Positions 54,480 to 64,000 of a stretch of DNA of 64,000 nucleotides are shown one piece after another. The notes below the pieces were generated by a model that was not told the origin of the DNA, searched no databases, and saw nothing but the letters and a program-made list of their open reading frames with translations. Both the position numbers and the translations under genes were made by a program. Within the stretch, counting starts at the first letter, position 1, and every line of letters begins with the position of its first letter. This DNA comes from Globisporangium splendens. Its lineage: Eukaryota; Oomycota; Peronosporomycetes; Pythiales; Pythiaceae. Location of the stretch: contig VFIW01000008.1 in the NCBI GenBank assembly GCA_006386115.1, forward strand, positions 558,001 to 622,000. Reading direction: 5' to 3'.

Positions 54480-55389
54480 TTAGATCACGTAGGCGATGGT
54501 ATCGCCTAGCGTGCCACCGATCATCGTGCCGAGACCTGGTCGGATGAGCGTCCCGATCGCCGCACCGACGCCACCCGTGATGATCGCGAGTCCCGATCGC
54601 GACGCGTTGCGCAATGTGATCTCGCCAAACGACGCGAGCGTGGTCTTGTCAGCGTCGTCGCCATTGCCCTTCTTCTTCGTGATTCGACGGTAAAGAATTA
54701 AAATGAGCTGGTGGGTCTGTCGTAGCAAAAAATGAAGAATGGATACCTCACCAACCGGTTCAAAGTGCAACATTGTCAAGACAGAATCAATAACATGCAC
54801 AGTACCTCTTCAACCAGGAAGATCGCGAAGTGACTCAGGATGTTGGCGCGCATGCCGGTCTTTACCATCAGCATCGCTGACGAGAACTTGCTCGTCGTTC
54901 GCACATACTTTCGGGTCGCAGATTTGCTCACATCTACGGCAATAAATAACGAAAATCCATTACAATCCACGCGCATTATACAGGAGAGCATCCACATATA
55001 GACGCCAGTTGCATACCTTTGATCAATTTGCTGACGGTGCGCGGGTGGCAGTTGCGCAGCGTGACCTCTTCGAGTGACCGCAGGTACGTCGTGATGCTGA
55101 CGGACTTGACAAACGACTTGGTGCACGCCAGTCCAAACTCGTCGAGCGACGGCGCCACGAACTCGGGCTTGCTGTCTTTCTTCTTGCCAAAGACGTCGTC
55201 GACTTCGTCGTCACTCGAGTCGTCGTCCGAGTCCTCGAGCTCCAACGACGCGACGTAGCCGTTGAACACCATGAGCCCCTGGATCGCCACGGACCTCACA
55301 GCCGTGATCGCAATGTCGTTCGGGTAAAAGTGCTTGAAGAACGGCTTCTTGTCCGCCAGGTAGTTCTTTTGGTGCGCCGACACGCTCAT
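54480..55389 (-). CDS. Hypothetical protein with C-terminal glycine zipper
   Basis: Exons on the minus strand: 55389-55017, 54933-54806 and 54716-54480, in phase (1, 0), 245 aa. N-terminal part: KPFFKHFYPNDIAITAVRSV and VAIQGLMVFNGYVAS, then an acidic loop (LELEDSDDDSSDDEVDDVFG) and LDEFGLACTKSFVKS. The middle is basic and amphipathic (RNCHPRTVSKLIKG, RKYVRTTSKFSSAMLM). The third exon has QLILILYRRITKKK and ends with two glycine-zipper segments, GLAIITGGVGAAIGTLIRPG and LGTMIGGTLGDTIAYVI, often found in organelle-membrane or pore-like proteins. The second intron's acceptor (CGACAG) is inferred from frame. No family recognised. It converges on RBBP5 (110 bp between stops) and diverges from the dienoyl-CoA reductase. 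Confidence 0.75.
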
Positions 55390-55925
55390 GGTGACTCAGC
55401 GTTTGGCTCTAATGCGGTATACGCACACACAGGGGCTTCCACAGAGAGAGAGAGAGAGAGATGCACACTCGCGGCGATTCCCGCGCCTCGATGTTGGTGG
55501 TGGCGTGCGTCAAGTAAGGAGCTGAAGATGCGTCAAGCAACAGAAGCTATTGGTGCCCTTGCCCGAGGTTTTTTAGTGTGCAAAGTTAAAAAAAAACCTT
55601 AGGATGTTAGTGTCACAAACTGATGGGAACACGCCACCGATTAAGTAAGTATATGGTGATTGCGTGGGAGTAGCAATCCCTGAGGTTGAACTTTTACAAG
55701 CATGGAAAGGATTATTTGCCTTTTCAAATCACATACATCGTCCAATCACTAGTACAACTAAAATATCATTTACCTCTTTATAATGCGTGTATGCATTATA
55801 TGCGCACAGCACGTGGTGTTGATGCAACGCTTTACATGATCTCCCTCTGTCATTCGAACGCGTTCCCGAGGAGCTCCATAATTGAAATCGACGTGTGTCC
55901 ATCGAGCGCGTCCTCCCTCCGTCAA
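55390..55925. other. Divergent intergenic region
   Basis: 536 bp between the glycine-zipper gene and the dienoyl-CoA reductase. It holds a GA tract near its left end. The frame of the reductase is open far upstream, but the translation there is not family-like. Confidence 0.35.
55443..55460. repeat. (CT)n tract in the 5' leader of the glycine-zipper gene
   Basis: Nine AG units on the plus strand (CT in the leader of the minus-strand gene), 54 nt before its ATG. Confidence 0.85.
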
Positions 55926-56801
55926 ATGAACTCTGCCAGCATCGCCCAAGTGTTCCAGCCCGACGTGCTCAAGGGCCGCGTGGCGCTCGTGACCGGCGGC
56001 GGCTCGGGCATCGGCCAGGAGATCGCGATCAAGTTGGCGGAATATGGCGCCAAGGTCGCCGTCATGGGTCGCCGCGAGGTCGTGCTCCAGAAGACCGTCG
56101 ACATCATTAAGGGCAAGGGTCTCGACGCGATCTTCGTGCAGGGCGATGTGCGCTCCGACAAGGACGGCGATGCCGCTGTGCAGAAGGTCGTCGCGGCGTT
56201 CGGCAAGCTCGATGTGCTCGTGAACGCGGCCGCCGGCAACTTTTTGGCGTTATCGGACAAACTGTCGACGAATGCGTTCCGCACGGTGTTGGATATCGAT
56301 GCCGTCGGCACGTTCAACATGTCCCGCGCTGCGTTTGAAGAGCTCAAGAAGGCCAAGGACTCGCGCATCATCAACATCACCGCGACGTTGCAGCTTCCCG
56401 CGACCTGGTACCAGGTGCATGCGTCCGCTGCCAAGGCCGCTGTGGACAGCATCACGCGCACGCTCGCGCTCGAGTGGGGCCAGTTCGGCATCCGCGTCAC
56501 AGGCGTCGCTCCTGGCCCGATCGCAGACACCACGGGCATGCAGAAGCTTGGTGGCGACATTGACCACGAGACCATCGTGAAGGAGGCGATCCCAATTGGT
56601 CGCATGGGTGCGAAGACCGACATCGCCAGTGCGATCTTGTTTTTGATTTCGCCAGCGGGCTCCTTCGTGTCGGGCGACGTCCTCATCGTCGATGGCGCCA
56701 ACTACCTCTACAAATCCCCAATCATGCCCCGCGAGACGCTCTCGGCGTGGTCCAAGCAAATGGAAAAGAAGTCGCGCAAACTCCCAGCCGCCAAGTTGTA
56801 A
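55926..56801 (+). CDS. DECR2: Peroxisomal 2,4-dienoyl-CoA reductase
   Basis: SDR enzyme that reduces 2,4-dienoyl-CoA so polyunsaturated fatty acids can enter beta-oxidation. Single exon, 291 aa from the ATG at 55926, matching the roughly 290 aa of animal DECR2. Motifs: nucleotide binding in GRVALVTGGGSGIGQEIA, RRE after the second strand (dinucleotide choice), DVLVNAAAGNFLAL, the DECR-type catalytic region YQVHASAAKAAVDSITRTLA with the active Lys, and RVTGVAPGPIADTTGMQKLG. The last three residues, Ala-Lys-Leu, are a type-1 peroxisomal targeting signal, agreeing with the peroxisomal rather than the mitochondrial enzyme. The frame upstream to 55686 is open but not family-like, so the ATG just before the SIAQVFQPDVLKG block was chosen. 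Confidence 0.93.
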   Translation: MNSASIAQVFQPDVLKGRVALVTGGGSGIGQEIAIKLAEYGAKVAVMGRREVVLQKTVDIIKGKGLDAIFVQGDVRSDKDGDAAVQKVVAAFGKLDVLVNAAAGNFLALSDKLSTNAFRTVLDIDAVGTFNMSRAAFEELKKAKDSRIINITATLQLPATWYQVHASAAKAAVDSITRTLALEWGQFGIRVTGVAPGPIADTTGMQKLGGDIDHETIVKEAIPIGRMGAKTDIASAILFLISPAGSFVSGDVLIVDGANYLYKSPIMPRETLSAWSKQMEKKSRKLPAAKL

Positions 56802-57067
56802 GTTGTGTTTCGTTTGCCGTCAATTCTGTTGCTCCCATAGCATGCACTTAACGAAAATTGCAGTAAAATCGCGGTTACACAATGGCAAATGCATGGATTC
56901 GTGCGCATATTTCTCTTTAACAGCGGTTTAAATTGTCAGCAAGCGGCATATGGAATCTGAAAAAAGCAAATGTTGATATCGAATTGTTCGTCTAAGGCGC
57001 GCATACTGATATCTAAAGTTAGCCGTTAGCATATCCCATCTAACTACTTGCCTCGGTGTTCTGCAGT

Positions 57068-57996
57068 TTACGATGCAGGGATCTCCACCGCCGCTTGGCT
57101 CACTGGCATTGGCACTGGCAACGGCGTGTCCGCGACCGAGGGCTTGAACGTATTGTTCATGGCGCGGCCGTGGTGGCCGCCACCCAAGTACGCTGGAATG
57201 GATTCCAATGAGATGCCGTGGTTCTGTGCGGCTTCCAGGAACTTGTCGCCTTCCTTGAAGACCTGGATCTTCTCGCGGGTCTCGGGGTCAATGAGGCTCG
57301 TGATCATCTTCCACGCGCCGTAGAACACGAACGGCGCGTTGATCAAATACAAGCAATGCAGAGTCTCCGGATAGTACATCTGACCGATATCGAAGATCGG
57401 CTGTCATAATAACACAAAGAATGCGTCAGTAGCCTGCAAATATGAATATGACAGACAGAACGAGCAATTACCTTCAAATAATTAATGATCGAGCGCGACA
57501 CGTGCTTCATGCCGAGTCCCTTGAGGTCGACGATGCAAATGTGCTTGTACACGCGCGTTCCCAGTCGCTTCGAGATCGCCGCTTTCTCCCACTGGATGCG
57601 CTCCATGTACTGCACGCGGTGTGGGAGCAACTGGTCAATATGCGAGAAGTTCTTCTGGAACGCGTCAATGTTGATCTCCTTAATACGGTCCACAGTGATC
57701 AAGTGGCCCTCTTTGTCTTCGCCGTAGATCTGGCCGGGCCAGCAGTCGAAATAGATCTTGCTGTTGTCCAATTCGCGGGTCAAGATGGTCTCGGCGTCAT
57801 GCGCTGCGCGCCAGTCGAGGATGCGCTTGGCTTCTGTCAGCGTCACTTGCATGCGGTTCTTCTTATGCGCACGGAACGCGCGCGCCATGCGAATCGCGAA
57901 GTCCTCCGTGCACTTGTCGCCATGTTCAGCTTTGACCGCGTCGTAGAACTGCTGGTCTTCCGCAGCCAACGGCGCACTTTCTTCGTTCACAGTCAT
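57068..57996 (-). CDS. Sec14-like CRAL-TRIO lipid-transfer protein
   Basis: Exons on the minus strand, 57996-57472 and 57400-57068, phase 0 (GTAATT donor, GACAG acceptor), 285 aa. N-terminal CRAL-TRIO-N helices (DFAIRMARAFRAHKKNRMQV, EAKRILDWRAAHD) precede the lipid-binding domain: FDCWPGQIYGEDKEGHLITV, RLGTRVYKHICIVDLKGLGM, YYPETLHCLYLINAPFVFYG, WKMITSLIDPETREKIQVF and IPAYLGGGHHG. These correspond to the Sec14 order, including the YPE...INAP block and the closing Leu-Gly-Gly. Such proteins exchange phosphatidylinositol and phosphatidylcholine or bind other lipids at Golgi and plasma membranes. There is no additional GOLD or START domain. It converges with the dienoyl-CoA reductase, 266 bp between stops. 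Confidence 0.92.
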
Positions 57997-58715
57997 CTTG
58001 TCTTAATGTGCGCGTGCGTGTTGGAGAAGAGGAGTGCGGCGTGCGGATCTGAACTGCGAATGCCGAACGAACGGGAGAGAGATCTCGCTCCTTCTCTCCT
58101 ACGAGTAGCAGCCAGTGTCCGAACGCGCGTACGACACATGCACCCATGGGAAGCATCTGGTTCTGGCCCGATCTTCCTTTCTGACACCAGGTGTCGCTTC
58201 GCAGTCAAGAGCAACCGTAGGGAGAAAAAAACCTCAACAGTCGCATGCGACTTATTCCAGCCAATCACAAGATCCAAAACACGATTATGAACCAATGAGA
58301 GAGCAGTATTTGTCACGAAGAGCTAAATTTGGAACACGACGCATTTTGGGGTGCAATATGGGCAGGATGAGAGTGCTTCGACGGCGAGTGCTGCATAAGT
58401 TTAGATTACGCTCCCGTGCTAGAGGCGCAGATCGATCCATCATCCACTCAAGCGTCAGAGCATAATCGCCGAATTAACTTTTCCATTGTCCTTCGTCTCC
58501 TTAGGACGCCGCACGTCCGATCTTATGTGGCGGCGCTGAGGCATTTGCCAACGAACCCATTGAACACAAGCAATAGCTCCAATAGAGAGGGTCTGCATTG
58601 AGCTGCTGCTTTATCTTCCTTCCTGTATCTTGTTCCTGTTTAAATGCGCCTCCTCATCGTGGCAACAGACGCCTCCATGGGAATAGTCCATTGCCGCCAA
58701 AGATCGCCGTCGCAT
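57997..58715. other. Intergenic region
   Basis: About 0.72 kb between the Sec14-like start and the uL24m stop, both on the minus strand. No feature identified. Confidence 0.35.
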
Positions 58716-59651
58716 CTACAGACGCGTGACCTCCCAGTCCTCGACGGTGCGCTCGAGCACATCTTCTGGCGCGGTATCGAAGACGCCGGTCTCTGTTCTT
58801 CTAGGGTTGTGACGCTCCTTGAGGATTTCAGGCTTTGGAATGATCGTGCCTGTCTTCTTGGAGACACGCACTTTCTCGCCGTCGTCCGTGAAACGGATCG
58901 CCACGCGCGTTGGCTTTCTGTGGAGCATCATGACAATGGAACCATAAGAATTAAAGCATCAGGTCGCTGCATGACTAAATGATAATTGGACCGGATGTAA
59001 GTTGGTCTTACCCGATGGAAGGGTCGACCAAGTTCACGTTGCTGTAGTGAATGGGACCTGGGGAAAGGTACGAGCGACCGGCAGCAACAGGGGTCGACTT
59101 GACGTATCGCGAGTGCTACAGCAAAATAAAGTCACATTGACAAAGCATGAGTCGCTTTATCTCGACGCGATAGGGAACCTGGTAATCGCGGCTCTTGCAC
59201 AGTGCGCCACTTCATCTCCGGAACCGCACATACCATGTTGATGTTTTCCACGATCACCTTGTTCTGGTCACGGATCACGCTCACGACTTGACCCTGCTTG
59301 CCCTTGTGCGGTCCATTGATCACCTCCACCTACAATTACAATGTGCATCACGTATTGCAAAACAAGCATAGCCATTAGCGTATAAAGCTCAGTGCGCTCG
59401 TATCTACAACCTATGCTGCAGTCCATTGTACAGCGCTGGAGCTGGACGCAGCGCAATGATCCGCAACAATATTCGCGTGCGCACAGATCATTCCACAAAG
59501 CGACCAAACGAACGCTCAAGCAGCCATTCCCATAAAGAAAAAAATAACGTACAAGGTCGCCGCGGAACACGTGCCAGTTGCTGATGAGGTCGATGGCCTT
59601 GGATTTTCGTCGAGGGCCGCGACGGAACGCGAGCGGGATGCGGGTCGCCAT
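58716..59651 (-). CDS. MRPL24: Mitochondrial ribosomal protein uL24 (MRPL24)
   Basis: Large-subunit protein of the mitochondrial ribosome. Exons on the minus strand: 59651-59553, 59329-59234, 59115-59012 and 58917-58716, in phase (0, 0, 2), 166 aa. Motifs: a basic N-terminus (ATRIPLAFRRGPRRKSKAID) with NWHVFRGDL, the KOW block VEVINGPHKGKQGQVVSVIR followed by NKVIVENINM, then GPIHYSNVNLVDPSIGKPTR and VRVSKKTGTIIPKP, the organellar/bacterial L24 order (Ser-Asn-Val-x-Leu-x-Asp-Pro). It ends in an acidic tail typical of the mitochondrial form (EDVLERTVEDWEVTRL). The cytosolic uL24 lacks the SNVNLVDP block. Divergent from eIF2-beta, with 379 bp between starts. Confidence 0.9.
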
Positions 59652-60030
59652 CGCTGCTGCTGCTGCTTGCTGTTCTTTCGTCACACACACACAAGAGCAG
59701 CTCTCGCTTTCCACCAGCAATGCCTCTCACCATAAAACCTCACTCTCTCACCAAAACAACAATAAAACCTTATCCGTCTACCGCACAACCCTCTAATAGG
59801 ATACTGTGCCTCAATAGTAGCGTCTGTGACGGGTTTACCGGGTCTTGAAGTCGTAGACCCGGGTGGGTTCTGGTCGTTTGACCGCGAGAGCCACCAGAAA
59901 AGTCCTAGGAACGAACGAACGGGGAGGAGAAACCACGAGCAGCTTCGTGTGCGTGTGGGTGGATCAGCAGCCAAGGGAACGAGGGGAAGCAGCAGCAGAG
60001 CACCCTAACGCAACGCAAAGCGAAGGAATC
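59652..60030. other. Divergent promoter region uL24m/eIF2-beta
   Basis: 379 bp between two translation-related start codons. No repeat or RNA gene seen. Confidence 0.35.
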
Positions 60031-60875
60031 ATGTCGGACGTCGAAGTCGCCGCGCCTGTGGTGAAGGAGCGCAAGTCGAAGAAGTCGGCGCCAGCCGTTG
60101 ACGGCGAGGTCGCGCCACCGCCAGCGCCGGAAGATGTCGCTGCCATGTTCGACTTGTCTAAGAAGAAGAAGAAGAAGAAAGTGAAGAAAGAGGTGCGTTG
60201 CGAATATGAAATTGTGTCTTTGCTGTGTGTACAGGGAGGTATGAATGGGTCATTGACATGTGTACGCTGTGTTTCTCTGTGCGCGGGGAATATGTGTAGA
60301 AGAAGGACGATGAAGCCGACGAAGGTGTGGAGACCGGTGCCGCGGCCACGGAAGTGAGCGGCTCGTCGTCGGTGCTGGTCCAGGACCCTGCGACGTACTC
60401 GTACAAGGATGAGCTCTTGACGCGTATTATGTCCAAGTTGCACGAGAACAACCCTGAGTTGACGGACCGCAAGCGTCACACGATGAAGCCACCGCAGCTC
60501 ATGCGAGTGGGTACGAAGAAGACGCTGTGGGTCAACTTCCAGGAGATCTGCCAGATGATGCACCGTAACCCGGAGCACGTGTTGCAGTTCACGTTGTCGG
60601 AATTGGGTACGGAAGGCTCGATCGATGGTAACCAGCGCTTGGTGATCCGTGGTCGTTACGTGCCAAAGTACATTGAGAGTCTGCTCCGCAAATACATCAC
60701 GGAGTACGTGTCGTGCCAGATGTGCCGCTCGCCGAACACGACGCTCACGCGTGACAGTGTCAGTCGTTTATATTTCGTGCATTGCCAAGACTGCGGTTCG
60801 TCGCGTTCCGTGGCTGCGATCCGTTCGGGTTTCCACGCCGCGACCAGAGCCGACAGAAGAGCGGCGCGTAAGTAA
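60031..60875 (+). CDS. EIF2S2: Translation initiation factor eIF2 subunit beta
   Basis: Part of the eIF2 heterotrimer that carries initiator Met-tRNA to the ribosome. Exons 60031-60192 and 60300-60875, phase 0 (GTGCGT donor), 245 aa, shorter than the animal protein (about 330) because the N-terminus has only one strong Lys block (SKKKKKKKVKKE) of the usual three. The core is unmistakable: YSYKDELLTRIMSKLHENNP, KPPQLMRVGTKKTLWVNFQE, LQFTLSELGTEGSIDGNQRL, VIRGRYVPKYIESLLRKYI. The C-terminal zinc ribbon is complete: CQMCRSPNT and CQDCGSSRS. The end is basic. The intron splits the Lys block from an Asp/Glu-rich linker. Confidence 0.95.
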
Positions 60876-61155
60876 GCAGAGTAGGAAGAAGCGTAGACGA
60901 GAAGCAGCAGAAGCGGCCGAGTTGCAGCGCTGCAACGGGAATGATACACGTGACGATGATGTTCAAAAGAGAAGGAGAGAGTTAAAGGTACACGTCAGCA
61001 TGCAAGTATTGCCGCTTGCATTTCTCAACATAGTCCCTGGACTTAGTCGATTGCTTCAAGCAGCAGGAGCGGATGGAAGAACATCTTTCTATTTTGCAAA
61101 ATACAAGTTTGTTTGTCAAACGTATTCATACGCGAGAACGCAGTCACGAATTCAT
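60876..61155. other. Convergent 3' region
   Basis: 280 bp between the convergent stops of eIF2-beta and the RRM/CCCH gene. Nothing identified. Confidence 0.35.
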
Positions 61156-63821
61156 TTATCTCATGCGCTTTGACGCTGATCCACCCTGAGCGCCACCAGC
61201 GCGCTTGTTGGTCGCTTCAGCTGGGAAAATCGTGATGTGTCGGTCCAATCCATCGCCGACGCTCACGTGCTGCAGGCCGAGCCGTTCGGCACAATCGTGG
61301 GCGAGCAATCGCTCAAAGCCATTCAGGTTCGCATCCAGATGCAGCGCTTCCGTTTCACCAGATTCGTAGTACGCTTCGATTTTCTTCACGAGCGAGTGGG
61401 AACTTCCGGACGAAATGCCTGGGTTCGCACTGCCGCGAGTCACTTTTGGTGGGTTGCGAGGAGCAGCAGCCGTCTTCTTAGGCTGTGGCTTTGCATCCTC
61501 ATCGTCCTCATCGTCTGAAGAGGAGTCGCTGCTACTAGAGCTCTCGGTTGCAACCGCAGGCTTCGAGGTGGCGGTGGCAACACGAAGCCGTTCGTCTTCT
61601 TCATCAGACGAAGATTCGGACGACGACACGGCAACGACAGTCTGCGGTGGAGCTACTGCTTTAGTAGCGACTGCTTTGCGCTGGAGCGGAGCAGCGAGGA
61701 CCACCGGTCGTTCGTCGTCATCGTCACTGGATTCGGAGCTCAGCTCCGTGTTGTGGGTTGCAGCTGGCACTGGAGCAGTGGTAGCAGCCTTGTTGTCTTC
61801 TTCTTCTTCGTCCTCGTCCTCCGAAGACGCAGCGGCATTCACGACCGACTGCACTGGGACCAACGGCGGCATGATGGGGCGTTCGTCTTCGTCATCCTCC
61901 TCCTCCTCCTGTCCAGATTCCGTATCGGATTCACTCGTGAGGTCGTACTTTGGGACGCTCTCTACGTACGCGATCTCAGGCACCGCCGCCACTGCAGTCG
62001 ACGGCGGCATGACGGGGCGTTTATCCTCGTCGTCCGAGTCTTTCTCTTCGTCTTCTTCTGGTTCCGAGTCTGACTCGCTCGTGAGGTCGTACTTTGGAAC
62101 ACTGTCTACGTACGCAATCTGAGGAGTCGTCGTCGGCACATCGGTAGCTTTGGTTTTCAAAACCTTTTGCTTCTTTGGCGATGGCTCGTTCACGTTTTCA
62201 ACAGCGACGGCAGTAGCAGCAACAGTCTTCTGTGTGAGCGGCTTCCGCGTGTGGTTCCGCAGGCTCTTGAACTTGTGCACAGAGGCATCGCACTCGTCAC
62301 AGAGCACGACGTCGCATTGCTCACAACGCACGGTGGATTCAGTTTCCTCACACTCATCACAAGTCGGGTTCTTCTTGATGACGACTGGTTCAGGGAGCTT
62401 GGTGCGCTCGTGGGTCCTCATGACCTTGGACTTGTGCACCGCTTCGTTGCAACTGTCACAGTAGAGCGCATCGTCGCACTTTGCGCATTGCCACATCGCG
62501 ACGCCAGGCTTCTCGCACTCAATGCACGTGCGACCCGCATCTACAGGCACTTCACTTTCCTCTTTCGTCTGCTTCTGTGTGGTCACAGGAACGACTGAGG
62601 CTGCAGCTTTAGCGCTAAACTTTTCGGCTTTTGGTGCCTTTGTCTTTTTCTCTTTCGCAGCTGGTGCTACCGGGAGATCGTGGCTGAATGCGCACGCATC
62701 GCCGCGCGAGCAAAGACCATTTGCAAAGTACTGGCAAATGCGCTTTGTCGCTGCAGGAGCTTTTGGTGCCTCTTCGACTTGCAACGATGGTTGAGCTGGC
62801 GCTGGTGCTGCAACTGGAGGTTGTGTAAAAGCTGGAGCTTGTGGGACTGGAGCATTGCCCCCGCGAATATGCGCAAAGCTAGCAAAAGTGACCCATTAGT
62901 TCGATAATGTTCGTTCCAAACAATGGAGGAGAAAGAGCAACGTACCGGCAATTTGAACCGAGTGAGCAGTATCCACGAGCGAAATGGCGGCACACCAAGC
63001 TGCTTGGGATACCTTGCAAGTGCGATGGAACAGCGGGAACCGATCCTGTGGCAGCTGGAACCGATACTGTGGCAGCCGGAGTCAATCCTTTGGCAGCCGG
63101 AGTCAATCCTTTGGCAGCCGGAGTCAATCCTTTGGCAGCCGGAGTCGATGCTGTGGCAGCTGGAGTCGACTTTCGGGTCGAAACAACAACTGGGATGGAA
63201 GGCGACGAGGTCGTTGCGCCTTCAACATTGTGCAAGTACCTATGCAAGAAAAATCAACAGAAGCACCACACACTGTTGATAATCCACACAAATCGCACAT
63301 TATGTTCAGCAACGGCAGCAACGTACTTGCAATCGTCTCCCTTTCGGCAAATGCCGGCTTGGAAACCACGGCACGGTCGGAACGTTTTCGAAAAGCCCCG
63401 AACAACTACAACATTCATCGGCTTTCCTTCCAGCACCTGTGCATTGAACGTGCTCACAACCAGTGAGTTAGCTGTACCTACACACTCACTACTGCTTTTC
63501 AGCGACACAATCAGCATACCGCGCCGTTTGTCGCCGGAAGCGCTTTGTACGCACTGGCCTTCTTGGCAAACACCACATGACTGCATTCACGCACAGCACC
63601 AAACGCACTCATACAATTAGAACAAGTTTGTCCCATCATTGACGTAGTCGCAAATGAAAGTGCAGCAACAACAACACAAGCACGTACCCTCCACCGGTGC
63701 CGTTCACACTGACGCGCAGGATTGGTCCGTAGGTGCGAAACATGTTGGTCAAGAGACTCTCGGTCACGCTCGGCGCGAGGCCCGACAGCGCCAGCGACGT
63801 GGCACTCTTTTCGTTCGCCAT
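61156..63821 (-). CDS. Multidomain RNA-binding protein: RRM, three CCCH fingers, two B-boxes, R3H
   Basis: Exons on the minus strand: 63821-63688, 63607-63520, 63436-63327, 63239-62946 and 62878-61156, in phase (2, 0, 2, 2), 782 aa. An RRM spans the first three exons (SLALSGLAPSVTESLLTNMF, RECSHVVFAKKASAYKAL, VLEGKPMNVVVVRGF). CCCH finger 1 (PCRGFQAGICRKGDDC, completed as KYLH after the intron), a Pro/Ala/Thr-rich linker with 7-residue repeats, finger 2 (VCRHFARGYCSLGSNC, completed as RFAH) and finger 3 (ICQYFANGLCSRGDACAFSH) follow, all C-x7-C-x5-C-x3-H. Two tandem B-box-like zinc modules (CIECEKPGVAMWQCAKCDDA and CDECEETESTVRCEQCDVVL, each with later Cys/His pairs), long acidic Ser-rich runs with a duplicated VPKYDLTSESD unit, and a C-terminal R3H domain (LNGFERLLAHDCAERLGL) complete it. 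Role in mRNA binding is inferred; B-boxes beside these domains are unusual. Confidence 0.87.
63029..63175. repeat. 21-bp coding minisatellite
   Basis: About seven tandem 21-bp units inside the fourth exon of the RRM/CCCH gene; three units (63071-63133) are identical and the flanking ones have diverged. In the protein they give the heptad TPAAKGL and variants. Confidence 0.9.
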
Positions 63822-64000
63822 ATCGTCCGTCGTATACAGAGCCGTGCAGTGGATCAAGCGGATGCCGCGTGCGTATCACGTGCGTCCGAATTGACGAGCG
63901 CTTGAGGCAATTGTGGTCGATGGTTTTCAATCCAGCTCGGTTTGGTTGGTCCCCGAAGCGCTGTGAACCGTCGCGCCACAATAAATAGCAGACGGTTCGG
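63822..64000. other. Upstream region of the RRM/CCCH gene
   Basis: 179 bp to the window edge, presumably its promoter. No neighbour gene recognised. Confidence 0.3.

Overview
The window looks like nuclear DNA of a stramenopile, most probably an oomycete. All readable genes are eukaryotic. Introns are short (about 43-190 bp by my models, mostly 70-100) with GTRNGT-like donors. Lysine is made by the diaminopimelate route (a DapB-type reductase is present), a form typical of oomycetes rather than fungi or animals. The histidine enzyme is of HIS6/HisA type, and there is a P-loop NTPase resembling those of the Crinkler/RHS group. I cannot name the species. Identities come from reading translated sequence against remembered family motifs; no database was searched.

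Layout. 1-10.1 kb is compact: MED6, an LEA-like repeat protein with a membrane segment, a MEP50/WDR77-like WD40 protein, a DYRK-type kinase, an orphan gene fragment, COP9 signalosome subunit 8, a coiled-coil protein and the spliceosomal protein SF3B5. 10.1-22.2 kb is gene-poor, rich in microsatellites, with one convincing gene (16.1-16.6 kb) and, at its right end, a frameshifted copy of the orphan at 6.3-6.9 kb. 22.8-32.7 kb is compact again: GDP-L-fucose synthase, glutathione peroxidase, a WD40/coiled-coil/RING protein, an aminotransferase-DapB fusion and HIS6. 33.1-35.0 kb holds the decayed end of a non-ribosomal peptide synthetase. 35.4-42.8 kb holds VPS35L (retriever) and prolyl oligopeptidase, followed by a Crinkler/RHS-like NTPase at 43.5-44.9 kb.

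46.3-63.8 kb is packed with housekeeping genes, largely in divergent or convergent pairs: a tail-anchored protein, a tiny probable ATP-synthase subunit, a small probable mitochondrial protein, NUP54, RBBP5/SWD1, a glycine-zipper membrane protein, peroxisomal 2,4-dienoyl-CoA reductase, a Sec14-like protein, mitochondrial uL24, eIF2-beta, and an RRM/CCCH/B-box/R3H protein.

There is no operon logic. Possible functional links are the divergent lysine and histidine genes (about 0.5 kb apart) and the number of chromatin, RNA and mitochondrial housekeeping genes. The most unusual items are the aminotransferase-DapB fusion, the synthetase relic, the paralogue/pseudogene pair flanking the gene-poor island, and the duplicated, intron-split CCCH exons. 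Gene models with stated exon joins were checked for reading-frame continuity by hand; 5' ends of the kinase, the orphan at 6.3 kb and the NTPase at 43.5 kb remain unresolved.
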